From: Lunularia cruciata
Lineage: Eukaryota > Streptophyta > Marchantiopsida > Lunulariales > Lunulariaceae
NCBI GenBank assembly: GCA_948567375.1
Contig: OX419755.1
Location: 84,586,218-84,650,217, forward strand
Length of the DNA: 64,000 nt
Direction of reading: 5' to 3'
Position numbers and translations under genes: made by a program. This document shows, piece by piece, positions 29,441 to 40,030 of the stretch (position 1 is its first letter; the number at the start of each line of letters is the position of its first letter). Below the pieces are notes generated by a model, which did not search any database, was not told where the DNA came from, and was given only the letters and a program-made list of their open reading frames with translations.

Positions 29441-31005
29441 AGCTCGTGCCTATGTCATTTCTCCTCCTTCATCGCTGTCGCTACTCATATCTCCACTCTA
29501 TAGCGTTAGCTCGGACTCCTCCTTGTGTTTTGAGTCTTTGGTCTTAAGCTCGGCATCACCTTCTGAGTCTTCATCCTCCGACTCGATCACCACCATACCT
29601 CACCTCGGGTTGCCTCTCTTGGTCTTCCGAGGTTTCTTTATGTCTTCGGCTTCACCTTGCCGACTTCTCTTCTTTGAGTTCGGAGTACTCACTTTGATCT
29701 CCACAGTCTTCCCCATCTTCTTATAGAACTCATCGGTGCTCCTGATTTGCAAAATATATTGTTGTTCCTCGACATCGACCTCCTTTCTCAAATCAGGATG
29801 GAAGTGCGACACCATCCGAGTTCGCTCCGCTGAGTTCAGCAAATTCAACACAAGGTAGAAATGTGCTGCAAACGGCACAATGTAGTGTGGAGGCAATTTA
29901 TCCTGTAGATTCCACACCATTTGTCTTGTTCTACCATGGAAACACCTCGCCCAATTGATCGATTCTCCTACAAATAACTTGTGAAAGAACACCGCTTGGT
30001 GTTTCATCACATACGTGGTTCTCTCCGGCTTCAAGATGGCCATCAGCGCACTCACAATTCCTCTCTTCACAGGGTCTTTGTAGCTCTCAACTTTGTACCC
30101 ATTCTTTGTCCGCTTTGATGAGAATGCATCTCTCACCTCTTGAGTTTCTTGAGCTATCTCTCCCTTCCCCAAGAACGTGGCCCCTTGCTCCAAGCCTGCT
30201 TCCTTCCTGAGTACGAGTCTCCAATCCAACTCTGTCCAGCAAGCCCGATTTCTTCTCTTCCCTTCTTCCTCGGGTCCATCGAGACACTTGCTCTTGATGA
30301 TTTTTGTCATGAAACCTAGAAAGCGCACATTCCAATTCCATGCCAAGAAAGTGATCCAAAGTCGACTCAAGACTTCGATCCTAGCGATCACATCTAACCT
30401 CCGAATCGCATGATTTCTCATTGCAAATTCAGAGTTCTTCTTTCCTCCTCCTATCTCTTCTGCCTTCTCACTATCTCTTGATTTTACTCTCGTGACTTCT
30501 CCCTTACACACTAACGCGATTCCAACTCTATTTCCCTTCCCACGATCACCTACAAGACGACTTCTTAACGGCAAAGGAAAATTGCTTGACATTTCTTTGT
30601 TGCAAGTTCAAGTTTTATAGAGTTGTGCTTTCTTTGTCTTTTGTCACTTTGAGTTTCTACCAAGAAATCACACCTCCTGCATGCACCTGTCACTGTCAAT
30701 CAAACTTCACGCGTATGGGCCGCCAGTTTTGAACGGTCCCTTCTTGAATTTCTTGCCTGGACGAAAGGTTGTTAGATTGACTTCGCCTCGGGTTGAGCTC
30801 CTCTCGATATGAAGACTCCTTACTTCGGGTTGTATGCTGATAGGGCATTTCTGAGTACTTTGCCTTATGACCCGAAGTCACTTTACTTTGGGTTTCATCC
30901 CAAAGACTCTTTTTTTTGCCTTCTTTGGCCATACAAGGGCAATCCGACTTCTCTATACACTTCTTCTTCTTTATTTTGAAAAAAACCAAAAATATAGGCA
31001 CCACA
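29441..31005 (-). mobile_element. B-family solo LTR, minus strand, 5' part (nested in C)
   Basis: This is the continuation of the LTR at 14534-16744 after the B1 insertion. It ends GCACCACA at 31005, the reverse complement of the TGTGGTGC start, and is followed by the ATTGT duplication. Confidence 0.93.
29600..30592 (-). CDS. U3-encoded ORF1, intact 330-aa copy
   Basis: This is the only uninterrupted copy of the LTR-encoded protein. It starts MSSNFPLPLRSRLVGDRGKG. A basic N-terminal third is followed by RRLDVIARIEVLSRLWITFL, an acidic/glycine stretch (LDGPEEEGKRR), and the conserved core at residues about 165-245 (YKVESYKDPVKRGIVSALMA, FFHKLF, LPPHYIVPFAAHFYL). The C-terminus is basic and ends KKPRKTKRGNPR. 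There is no signal peptide, membrane span or enzyme motif. The TGA at 29602-29600 is followed in frame by the acidic ORF2. The promoter of this LTR lies downstream of the ORF (U3 position), so its expression from this solo LTR is uncertain. The intact frame may simply be chance survival. Confidence 0.75.
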   Translation of the reverse strand: MSSNFPLPLRSRLVGDRGKGNRVGIALVCKGEVTRVKSRDSEKAEEIGGGKKNSEFAMRNHAIRRLDVIARIEVLSRLWITFLAWNWNVRFLGFMTKIIKSKCLDGPEEEGKRRNRACWTELDWRLVLRKEAGLEQGATFLGKGEIAQETQEVRDAFSSKRTKNGYKVESYKDPVKRGIVSALMAILKPERTTYVMKHQAVFFHKLFVGESINWARCFHGRTRQMVWNLQDKLPPHYIVPFAAHFYLVLNLLNSAERTRMVSHFHPDLRKEVDVEEQQYILQIRSTDEFYKKMGKTVEIKVSTPNSKKRSRQGEAEDIKKPRKTKRGNPR

Positions 31006-31010
31006 ATTGT
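31006..31010. repeat. Target-site duplication ATTGT, right copy
   Basis: It matches 14529-14533. Confidence 0.94.
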
Positions 31011-31560
31011 GAAAATATGGTTTGCAAAGAGGCCACTTGGGAGATTGGGATCTCCAATTACCTTGGTTAGCCATGGGCTATCAGTTCAGCTGGCAAGCCT
31101 CCTTAGCATCCTTTTATCCATACTTTCTACTCTATGGACAAGATCTAGATTTACTTGCAGCCATTTGTTGAGATGTTACTGTAGTTTTGGACTTGGATGA
31201 CCCCAATGTATAGATGAGCATATGTTCTCATCGGGTAGAGATCTTTCATAGAATGATGCCAATGGCCTTTGAGAACTTGGCAATTGCTCAGCATAAAGAT
31301 AATTTAAGATATGCTACCATTCAAGGAGGAGGTTATAGAGCCTCAATCCGTTGATTTCATCCATGGGACTATGTATATCTACAATAGACAACACCGACAG
31401 CACTTGATGTTTTCACAGGCCGCACTATCTTGAGAGTGCATGAGGTTTTGCTATCTGGAGTCCTTGTGTTAGAAGGACATGATGGTGTTGTTTGGAAGGA
31501 TCATGTGCACAATTGTGCACCATGCCACCTCCCAAACATTGATGGTATTATGGACCCAAG
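31006..31560 (+). pseudogene. Element C integrase, C-terminal part
   Basis: After the ATTGT repeat the integrase reading resumes with LPWLAMGYQFSWQASLASF and YFLLYGQDLDL, the usual end of the gypsy core. A DYVYLQ block of the C-terminal beta-barrel and ILRVHEVLLSGVLVLEGHDG follow (from about 31420), then VVWKDHVHNCAPCHLPNIDG. The open frame 31430-31705 carries the last part into the PHD finger. Stops at 31074, 31167 and 31221 lie in the earlier part. Confidence 0.85.
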
Positions 31561-31588
31561 CTTGGCACTTGTACGTGCAGGCTTGAGG

Positions 31589-31723
31589 TGTATGTTATGT
31601 GGCTCTTCTGGTGGAGCTACTACTATGTTAGTGTGTGATAATTGTTTGAGAGGATGGCATATGGCATGTATGACTCCTCCTCTCACGGTGGTTCCTCAAG
31701 GATAGTGGTTATGTCCTAGATGT
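31589..31723 (+). pseudogene. Element C PHD zinc finger
   Basis: This is a C4HC3 zinc finger with all eight zinc ligands present and spaced as in PHD fingers: CX2C, X11, CX2C, X4, HX2C, X14, CX2C. It begins CMLCGSSGG, continues MLVCDNCLRGWHMAC and ends WLCPRC. One TAG (31703-31705) sits just before the conserved W of the WxCPxC end, where an arginine codon could have mutated. It lies in frame with the integrase tail (KDHVHNCAPCH) and so would be the C-terminal domain of the polyprotein. PHD fingers commonly read histone H3 tails; here that suggests chromatin targeting of integration, which is inference. Confidence 0.88.
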
Positions 31724-31886
31724 ACTTGACCTATAGCTAGTTCATTCTTTGTATGGTATAGATTGCAGACAGGCAACTAATGATGGGGCTCCATAGCACC
31801 CGGCCTCTTGATCTTTGCCTATTATAGGGTATACCATATACTTAGAGTAGATGGTTTTCTAGAGTTAGAAGGACCTAACCACCAGC

Positions 31887-31897
31887 TAGGGGGGGGG
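31887..31897 (+). promoter_or_regulatory. Polypurine tract of element C
   Basis: The run tagggggggggg-like tract lies a few bases before TGTGGCAC at 31902, the presumed 3' LTR start. The intervening ccat is compatible with a PPT/LTR junction. Confidence 0.7.
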
Positions 31898-31899
31898 CC

Positions 31900-31970
31900 A
31901 TTGTGGCACTTTAGAGTCTATGTATGATTTATGTGTGAGTTGTGCTTCTATAGTGTATGATGTTGATAGC
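31900..31970. repeat. 71-bp direct repeat, copy 1 (element C LTR)
   Basis: It starts attgtggcactttagagtct and matches 32421-32491 with about three substitutions. The spacing between starts is 521 bp. Confidence 0.9.
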
Positions 31971-32520
31971 TGTCACACCATTTGTAGTGTTGCATCTAGA
32001 TTGCTCGGACATTGGAGTTCCAGTGATAGTAGTTAGAGTTATTTCAGCAGTTTCTCAGATATTACTTTTTGACGGTCAAATTTTGTGTTCAAGGTATTGA
32101 CTTCACGGAGGGGCCCACCATCACTTTGCACCATTTGCATCATCAAGTGTGCCATCAGCGGGACCGTTAGGGTTTTAGACCTAGCTCAAGTCCATGGGGT
32201 ATATTTTCAAAGTGCAGCTCCAGAGAGCTCGCTTCTCTTATGTTGAGCCTTCAAGTTCCTGGCTATGGTGGACATAGGCCAGCAAGCGCCACTTGGATTC
32301 TCTTAGCTAGAGTGGGTGTGGCTTGAGTGTATTTAGTGCCCAATTGTTGGCAGTTTATAGAGTGATAGATCAAGTACTAATCTGAGTTGAGTTGAGTTGA
32401 GAGTGGTAAACAATCTGATTATTGTGGCACTTTAGAGTCTATGTATGACTTATGTGTGAGTTGTGCTTCTATAGTGTATGATATTGACAGCGATGTATGT
32501 TATGTAGCAATGTATATATG
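31902..32520 (+). mobile_element. 3' LTR of element C (right end uncertain)
   Basis: It starts TGTGGCACTT after the polypurine tract. The segment 32135-32520 is also present, inverted, at about 53030-53450, so it is part of a dispersed repeat at least this long. Its end cannot be fixed because no 5' LTR is present. Confidence 0.6.
32421..32491. repeat. 71-bp direct repeat, copy 2 (element C LTR)
   Basis: Partner of 31900-31970. Confidence 0.9.
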
Positions 32521-33176
32521 CACAATAGTGTGCACTCAAGGTGTGATTGGGTTTATGCTAGGAAGCATTGGTGTGCGGTAAGATAGATTTTAACTAAAGG
32601 ATGTATGTTCATGTGGTTGTAAGGTGTGGATGCACTTTGGCATTTGCTAGTGTGCACTCAAGGCATCTTGATAATGATAAAGAGTATGAGTCCAAAGCTT
32701 TAGATGTTACTTATTGCAAATTAAATTCATCATTTTAACAAATATGAAATTTTAAAATCATCATAATCTATTCATCAATCTATATTTTTTACAATTTGAG
32801 AATCCATAAGTCCATAAACTTTACTATATTATAATTCATCATTCCATACATTTCACACTTTCATCATTCCATACACTTTACATGGGTAGAAAAATTCCCA
32901 AAGATATGTATTAAAAAGAATAATGAAATGTACATATGAAAGTACTCCTATATGAGGAGGAAAATATCAAGTGCAATATACTGGAACTAAGGTGCTCAAG
33001 AGCACCATCAAGGTGCACAAATAAGTTATTGATCCACACTAAAGTATAAAGCTACATCCACCACCTCCTAAGTGATGCAAGGAGGAATCTTGTAAAGATG
33101 CTAAATTGTCACATGGATCTGCATTATGATCTGTAAGATGACCTGATGTCCACTACTTGGTGAAGAAGCCTGTGGT

Positions 33177-33180
<4 letters not shown>

Positions 33181-33220
<40 letters not shown>
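33181..33220. repeat. (TG)20 microsatellite
   Basis: A perfect dinucleotide run of 40 bp. Confidence 0.98.
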
Positions 33221-33223
<3 letters not shown>

Positions 33224-34231
33224 TTTGGCTCTAAATCTATCTAGTGGAGATATCAAAAGGTCTCATAATGAATTTTGTGATGCACCTACTTTGGTATGAA
33301 AGTGATTAATTCTAGGATGATGGATAGTATCATGAGCATGGTTCATATGAGAAGAAAAAAACATAATTATCAACAATCAATATATCTCAAAGAGATAGTC
33401 CTATAGTGGTAAAGTTCAATATGGTCTAAGCAAGTAACCTCTATAGGACTCCATGTATCCATACCCTTGGTCAAGAAAGGCTATGAGGCATGCTTTGAAG
33501 TGTACTCCCTCCCATAGAAATTCCTCATCCCACATGGACCAAAGGAGGTGCTCTAAATCTACCCTCATGTTATCCACTAAATGATAACCTCAATCATACT
33601 CACATAATATGAAATGAACTCTTTAACTCTTGGTTGTTGTACACATCACAAAGTACTCCTACTTCTATAATGCATCCATCCATGCCATTTTATGAACTCA
33701 CCTCATTGGGTAAAAAGAAAATTGCTCTCCCACATAATATTTACTAGACAATTAATGTCCAAAATTAAGATATTCTTTGGCTATCTCCAATATAAAGGAT
33801 GCAAGAAATGATCTACCTTGATAATTGCATTCTCAACCTCACATCCTCAAACATAGAAACCTCATCTCTCAATATTATTTTCCTCTCCTCAATGCACTTG
33901 GTCTTGGTCTCCACATCCTTATAAAAAAAGATTGGAGGAGGAAGAGATAGATCATATGTAACCCATGGTCTCTATGACACTTTATTTATAACCATTGTCA
34001 CCACACTAGGCTCTTTCCTAGGCTGCCTTGATGCATGACTATGAGGCATATGAGTTAGTGTTGCTTGAGATTGTATCTCTATAATAGTTTAGGTCTCATG
34101 AGATTTCATATCTACCCACTAGTCTAATTTACTTGGGTGACCCTCTCTATATTATCAATCTGAGAACCTATATGTATTGCTATCTTTAGTGAAGCATGTG
34201 AACTTGTATCATGTCTATAGCTCTCTGATCA

Positions 34232-34425
34232 CCCTCCAATCTCTCCATAGTAATAGCAAAATCTCTCTTGATAGGATCTTCTTATTGCTTATAACCTCAA
34301 CCAATGCCAATCTCTCTATCACCAGCATATCTAACTTGGCCAATCTCTCTCTCATCATGAATTGATCTTCCTTTGTTGCTAGATTATGCTCTTTCTTTAG
34401 AAGAAGCTACTTCTTTGCTCCTAAT

Positions 34426-34456
<31 letters not shown>

Positions 34457-34700
34457 TTACTCCCCTAGACTGTGGTAGCTCCACATCACACCCTTATCTC
34501 ACAATGGGTAGTGGATGCTCCTCTACATCAAATCTCACTACTCCATTATTGAAGACAAGGCCCTCTAGTGGTTTAATATGGGGACTCACTACTCCACCAT
34601 CAATTGCATTGATATCTATATGGTCAACTTGGGAACTCCTTACTCCACTATCAAATATTGGGTCCTCTAGGGTAAAAATATGAGGGCTCACTACTTCATC
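34232..34700 (-). pseudogene. Minus-strand coil-like coding remnant (unknown)
   Basis: Reading the minus strand from about 34691 gives SPHIFTLEDPIFDSG, then an RERERERE run made by the CT repeat at 34426-34457. Charged, leucine-rich text follows (LAKLDMLVIERLALVEVISN). Scattered stops occur. It may belong with the remnant just upstream on the same strand (34877-35250). No family is recognised. Confidence 0.3.
34426..34457. repeat. CT-rich microsatellite
   Basis: A tctctctc run with one ttt interruption; on the minus strand it encodes an Arg-Glu run. Confidence 0.95.
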
Positions 34701-34876
34701 ATCAAATGTAAGGTAACTAGAGGGTCAATATAGGGATGGTAACTTGTGCTCAATTCATTATCAACATCAAACAACCTTCTTGGAATAAAACCAATGAGAA
34801 CTTACAAAAATTAATTTATTAAGTGTAGAAAGTGTGTATGTATGTGAAACATAAAGCTAAACTTAAACTCTACTCT

Positions 34877-35250
34877 CATCCACCCTCCTTATCCCAATCT
34901 TGATCTTGTTCTAATTCTGATTCCTCTTCCTCAAAATCATGGAAGAAGATATCCTTGTCTTCCTCTTTGATGCTCTTGTACAATGCCTCATCCTTACCCA
35001 TGAACGCTTTCTCCACAAAATGATGGGTTAGAATCTGTCCTACAAATATCACCTTGAATCATCAACCATCTAGATACAAGAGCTACTCCTATAAGACCAC
35101 TGACTTGGCCTTATAACAAGCATCACCAACTCAATCCACTCATAATCCTTTGTGTGTGCATACCTAACCTTTGTCTTCACATTGAGGATGATGTGCCTAT
35201 GCACCATCTTGGGCTTCTCAGACAGAATGAGGAGCACACACATCATTTGG
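34877..35250 (-). pseudogene. Unrecognised minus-strand coding remnant
   Basis: The minus strand carries coherent protein-like text ending in an acidic tail: QILTHHFVEKAFMGKDEALY, SIKEEDKDIFFHDFEEEE and a terminal stop at about 34877. Further upstream (35100-35250) it reads PKMVHRHIILNVKTKVRYAH and DYEWIELVMLV with frameshifts between. It looks like the end of a plant transposon-borne protein, but I cannot name it. Confidence 0.4.
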
Positions 35251-36539
35251 CAAAAAAGGTCTTAATGCAAGATATACACATTGATGTGCCAAATATCTCC
35301 TAGCCATTTTGTCTCACACTTAAACAATCCTCCGTAGCAAAGTAAGGAATAAACCTCCTTCTTCCTATTTAGCACCTTTACAAGCAATTTACTCCTAGAT
35401 TATGCTCATAGTAGAGTAAGGATCTTCTAAAAAATCTCCTTATATGTGTTTGATGATCTCCAAATGTTGACAAGCTCAATGCATAACAAAACTCAAAGAA
35501 AAATCAAAAATAACAAGCTAAAATGGAAATAAATGTGTTGGGTATGCAATGGTATGTGCTAGTGTGTGTTAAAAAAATTATACTATGCACTCAGACAATC
35601 ACTATGTACTCTCTAGTAGTCAAGTTATATGTTGGGTGAGAAAGGATGTGAATTGATGTTCATTAGCATTTCACAAGTTGCATTCAAGGAGGTGTGTGCT
35701 TGGGCTTAATGTGAGAAGACATTATGGTATGCATTGGGATGTATTCTTGGGTTTAGAGTTTTCATTGGGGTGTTTGTGAGTGTGCATTGCATGAAACGTG
35801 GGATAGTGGTAGGGACAAATTGCAAAATCAATCATTGTTCAAGTTACTAACATTAGCAAAATCAAATTGCAAGTGCAAGTAGTGGCATAGCCAACAAGGG
35901 GCAAGTTTAGCGGTGATTGCCTTTCCTAAATAAATATTATTAGGGGATTTTTCCAATTAAAAAAACAGTAGTGTTTAGGGCTTGAATTTGAACTTGCAAG
36001 CTGCAAGTGGTGACTTTGGCATTCTAAGTGGCATCCATATTCATCCAATCTTGCCATAATCATAGGTCCATTACATAATGACATTCTCATTGCCTTTGTT
36101 TTTCTTAGCTGCATATTCTTTTAAGGCATCAGCAATTGGTTGAGTGTGCTCTACTGTAAGTACATGAACCTGACAATGCATTAACTCTAGCCAAATATGC
36201 TTCTTTTGATTGTTCTTGCAAATGTGCTTGAGCTAAAATATCCATGGTGATAGATTGATTTGAAAAAGACCAAGCTCTTTGTGAAGCAATTGATTTACTT
36301 GATTTCAATGTTTGTGATAATCATGGTAAGCTTATTTATAGCAAGGATTGTTTTACCCTCAAATGGATTTCTTGTGGTCAAGATCTGGAAAAACTAAACA
36401 TAGATTTCTTGCCAAGTGGTATAATTAATTTGATTAACAAGAGTATAGTCCTTCAAAGAATGCTTCCTATTTCTTTCCTTGCTTTGTAATAACCAAGGCA
36501 ACCAATAGCTCTTGTAGTGGTGTTTGCTTGTTTGCAAAT

Positions 36540-38970
36540 GAAGGTTTTCAAAATTGGAAGAAAGTGGGAAGGAAAGATTATGCATTCAAGAAGCATGAAG
36601 GTGCAAACCATCAATCAGCTCACAATTGTGTAGAGCAAGCTTACAAAGATTTTGATGAAAGATATGGATGCAACCCATTGAGTGATTGAAAGGCAAATTG
36701 ACTCAGATGTCCATGATAACACAAAATGGTTATTAGCTTCAATAGATTGTGCTTTCTTCTTGGTGTGTCAAGGAATAGCATTTAGAGGTCATGTTGAGAT
36801 TTTAGGCTCCAACACCAGGGGAAAATTTCTTGAACTTGTCCAATTCCTTCCAAATCATAGCAAAGTTATTGAACAAGTTGTGTTATCCAATGCTCCTTTG
36901 AAATAACAAGTTGACTTTACCTAACATTCAAAAAGACATTTGTTTTGCATTTTCTATAAAATTATGCCAAATCATCATGAAGGAATTAGAAGATTCCTTG
37001 ATAACACTTCTTGTCAATGAAACATTTGATATTTCATGGAAAGAGCAGATGTCTAATACTTTGGTTTGTTGATGCACATGTGGCAATTCATAAGTGTTTC
37101 ATCAATGTTGTTCATATCAAGGACACTTGTTCTCAAACATTGATGATAAAGATAGAGGCTTGCTTTGCAAACCATGGTTTGACTATTCAACACCTTTGTG
37201 GACAAGGTAACAATGGCAGATCCAACATGCAAGGAGAATTTAATGGTTGCAAATCCTTGGTTCTTGCTCAAAATGGGAATGCCTCTACTTTCATTGTTGG
37301 GCACATTAGGGCATCTCAATTTGGGAGTTATTGGGTCCTATAATTTGCCATAAGAAAGAATATGAAGTCTCATATTTTATGGTAGATGGAATAGGAGTAC
37401 ACAATCGGAATGATGAGGTGAGCACCATATCCTATAACTTTTTTGACGGTGACAAAAGTCAACCTATAAATTTGTTATGGGGTTTAGGGTGTGTATGGGA
37501 GCTGATAAATATTAATTAGGGGCAAAGCAATGTCCTCTTACTTCCATATGTACACTACTCACAAAACCACATGTAATAATTACATGCATTCTTAAATTTG
37601 CATGCATGACTCTTAAATCTCCTTTTGTCCCATAACCCTTCCTTGATTTTATCCCAAAAATAATGAAACATCATGTATCATCATAATGCTTTTGTATGGA
37701 AATTTCAAGAATTGCATCCATTTGGATTTGTAGGATTTTATTTTATAGGACTACCTTAATTGCCATAATCTTTCCAATTGAGATGCACTGTTGTTTGCAG
37801 CTTGATCTTGTAGCAGCTTCCAAGAATAATCTTGTGCATTGTATAAATGAAAGGGTTAGATATTACAACACAAATAATCCAAAGTTGTGGTGAATTATCA
37901 TTGGATGAAATTGAATCTAGAAGAAGAAAAAACAAGAGATACCATTGAGTGAGAGTTGGCAACACCTGATGGAATTTGCATTATTGCCCAATTGTCAACA
38001 TGATCTGGATGTTTTCCTTGGTTGTTTCCATGATTGAGAATGTCATTGATGATGTAGCTACCATTGATAAGCAAGTGGAAGTAAGTTTGGTGCTTGAATT
38101 GCTTATATAGTTTGACTTCACTTTTTGCATGTCCTTGATGAAGGACATTCTTGGCATTATAAATGACCTTTCTTAAGCTTTGCAAAGAAAAGATCATGAC
38201 ATCAATGTAATGCTGTTAGTAGAAATTGCCAAGCAATGTCTACATGAGATGCAAAATTTTGGTCTAGCTACAATTGATCAACCAATATTAAAGAGTTCTT
38301 CCATGCATTAACATCTTCTTACTTTGAGATTGTCATCCCCCAAATGAACAAACCTTATTTGGCCAAGGGACTGCCACATCAAAATGCAACCAAAATCAGC
38401 AATAAGCATCATAATATGATAGAGATCTTCAATATTGTGATGGATGAATCTATCAAAGAAATGAACTGTCATTTTTATAATCAGGCTACAAACTCTTAAT
38501 TTATTGTACTAATTTTGATCCGTGTGACATTATGATTGATTTAATTTTAAAAAGTTGGTAAAATTGGCTCAAATATACCACAAGGACTAAATGATATCAA
38601 GATGTATCATTTATTGAGCCAACTTCAAAATTACATTGTTGATGTTTGTTCAAACCCGCATTTGCACAACATGAACTAGACCAAAAACGTTCCAGATCTA
38701 AGCCAGAAATTGGTGTTTTTGAACAAGCATCTTGCATATTTGCTGGTGTATAGGTTATTGACTCTGGTTCTAACTTTGCTTATATCTACAACCTCTTATG
38801 AACAATCATTCTCTATGATAAAAATCATCAAGAGTTGACAATGAAACTCAATGTGCAATGTATGTCTCAATGACCTTCTATTACTTTATCATTGAAAAAG
38901 AATATCTTCCATGCTAGATGTGAAAGACATCATAAATCTCTTTCAAATAATGCAAACTTTCCCTAGTACT
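36540..38970 (+). pseudogene. hAT-superfamily transposase pseudogene (DUF4371 / TTF-type)
   Basis: Parts of a hAT transposase appear in order, in several frames. TTF-like zinc region: NWKKVGRKDYAFKKHEG (about 36555). DUF4371 part: LLASIDCAFFLVCQGIAFRG, LELVQFLPNHSKVIEQVVL (36735-36890), ELEDSLITLLVNETFDISWK (36980) and HLCGQGNNGRSNMQGEFNG (37180-37250). Then LDLVAASKNN (37800) and EIESRRRKNK. The C-terminal part has DILGIINDLS (38140), LQRKDHDIN and the hAT dimerisation signature YLLVYRLLTLVLTLLISTTS (about 38736) followed by YEQSFSMIKIIKS. About 500 bp between 37285 and 37775 fit no hAT sequence and may be a later insertion. Terminal inverted repeats and the 8-bp duplication were not found. 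Confidence 0.82.
37285..37775. other. Possible insertion within the hAT pseudogene
   Basis: It separates the GEFNGCKSLVLAQN block from the MHCCLQLDLVAASK block, which are nearly adjacent in related transposases. No TE signature or clear duplication was seen; a residual intron is possible. Confidence 0.4.
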
Positions 38971-39439
38971 ATAGCACCATAAAGTGGCAATATGTACAAA
39001 TAAATATCAAATGAAATACTTTTCTGCAATGCTTAAAACCAGCCTACATCTACAAGGATTGCACCCCCTCCAAGCCAAAATTTGTGGCTCCACCATTGAG
39101 TGCAAGAGCAATGAGCTTACATTAGGCTATGGGTATTCCATCCCTATGCAGAATTTTAATCCCATTGCATTGAAATCCCAAATTTGAAAATTGCCTCCAG
39201 GGATTCTCACTTTTGTCTAGTTGAGCAGACCACTCAAGGTAAGTCATATGATTATTAATGGTATGAAAAACCAATAAGCAATTCCCCTTTGTTTAAAACT
39301 ATCTATGTTCTTATCAATAATTCTCTTGTAATCATGGACTTTGCTCAAAATTTACCTCCACCTCTGATTTTTTCTCCTAAGTGGGGAAATTTCAACCTCC
39401 TCAAAATGTCAGAGTTAAATCCTCTTTTCAAAATTCAGC

Positions 39440-39569
39440 CTCCTCAACATGTCTCCCATAATGTTTTCCTCCTTAGAATTGAAATTTCTCTCTTGATATG
39501 CATGTTTGCTTCCTCAATATCTAAATGCCTTTCTAAAATATCTATCTTCTCTTGAAATCTTACCTACCT
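39440..39569 (-). pseudogene. Coiled-coil coding remnant, part 2 (left of B2)
   Basis: The minus strand reads a heptad-rich peptide (RFQEKIDILERHLDIEEANM, then HIKREISILRRK) for about 40 codons. Its first part lies at 52080-51888, on the other side of B2, with the same character (LEKFQEEV, LQTQIWEEQTKILK). No family is assigned. On the plus strand the region looks like degenerate cctcctcaaaatt-type repeats. Confidence 0.35.
39565..39569. repeat. Target-site duplication TACCT, left copy
   Basis: It matches 51888-51892 and flanks element B2. Confidence 0.95.
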
Positions 39570-40030
39570 TGTGGTACACACATTTTTTGTTTTCTATTGT
39601 TTTATTAGCATTTTAAAGTAGAAATAGAGGGTTAGAACCTAAAGAGGGCTAACTTGGGAAGAAATAAGAAGAAGTGGGGAGGTGAAGTAAAACCTGAAGT
39701 CTACCTTGGATCAAGACGTGAAGTAAGAACCCAAAGACAAAGACGGAGAGAGAGAGAGACTTCGTATCAGGCGGTGTGAGCGGATCTGAAGAACCTGTAA
39801 CAAACGTCTTTGGATTAGGCACAATCAAGAAAGTACACGGGAAGAAAGTAATGACCTCGGGATCAAGAACTTCTTGATAGTGACAAGCAACAACTTCACC
39901 GAATCAAAAATTTGAGAGGAGGAGCGACTAAAGAGTGATTGATTGGCGTAGGACTATAAAATTACAAGTTGCGCAAGGAGGAGGAGCAATGTCTAGTTAC
40001 TACCCGGTGCCTATTTAGAGTTAACCCAAA

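Larger units (their letters stand above)
7823..32500 (+). mobile_element. Ty3/gypsy element C with methyltransferase and PHD finger (interrupted 14534-31005)
   Basis: C occupies 7823-14533 and 31006 to about 32500. A nested minus-strand solo LTR containing element B1 fills the gap. Domain order is gag, two zinc knuckles, aspartic protease, DNA cytosine-5 methyltransferase, RT, RNase H, integrase, PHD finger, polypurine tract and the start of the 3' LTR. Many stops (often TAG or TGA where a CAG, CGA or TGG would be expected) show old decay. The 5' LTR is not recognisable: the sequence to the left is the LTR of element A. Capture of cytosine methyltransferases by retrotransposons has been reported in a charophyte alga and in dinoflagellates. 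I cannot tell from the sequence whether this land-plant element belongs to a described lineage. Confidence 0.88.
32521..36500. other. AT-rich stretch without a convincing gene
   Basis: I find no intact ORF of interest. It holds a (TG)20 run, a CT-rich run and a minus-strand coding-like remnant near 34877-35250 (listed separately). Sequences containing gtgcactcaagg near 32530 and 32655 recall the C LTR flank. Several short ORFs, such as 34177-34365, have no support. Confidence 0.6.

Noticed and set aside
33181-33220. Regulatory meaning of the (TG)20 run
   Set aside because: An ordinary microsatellite with nothing around it to suggest function.
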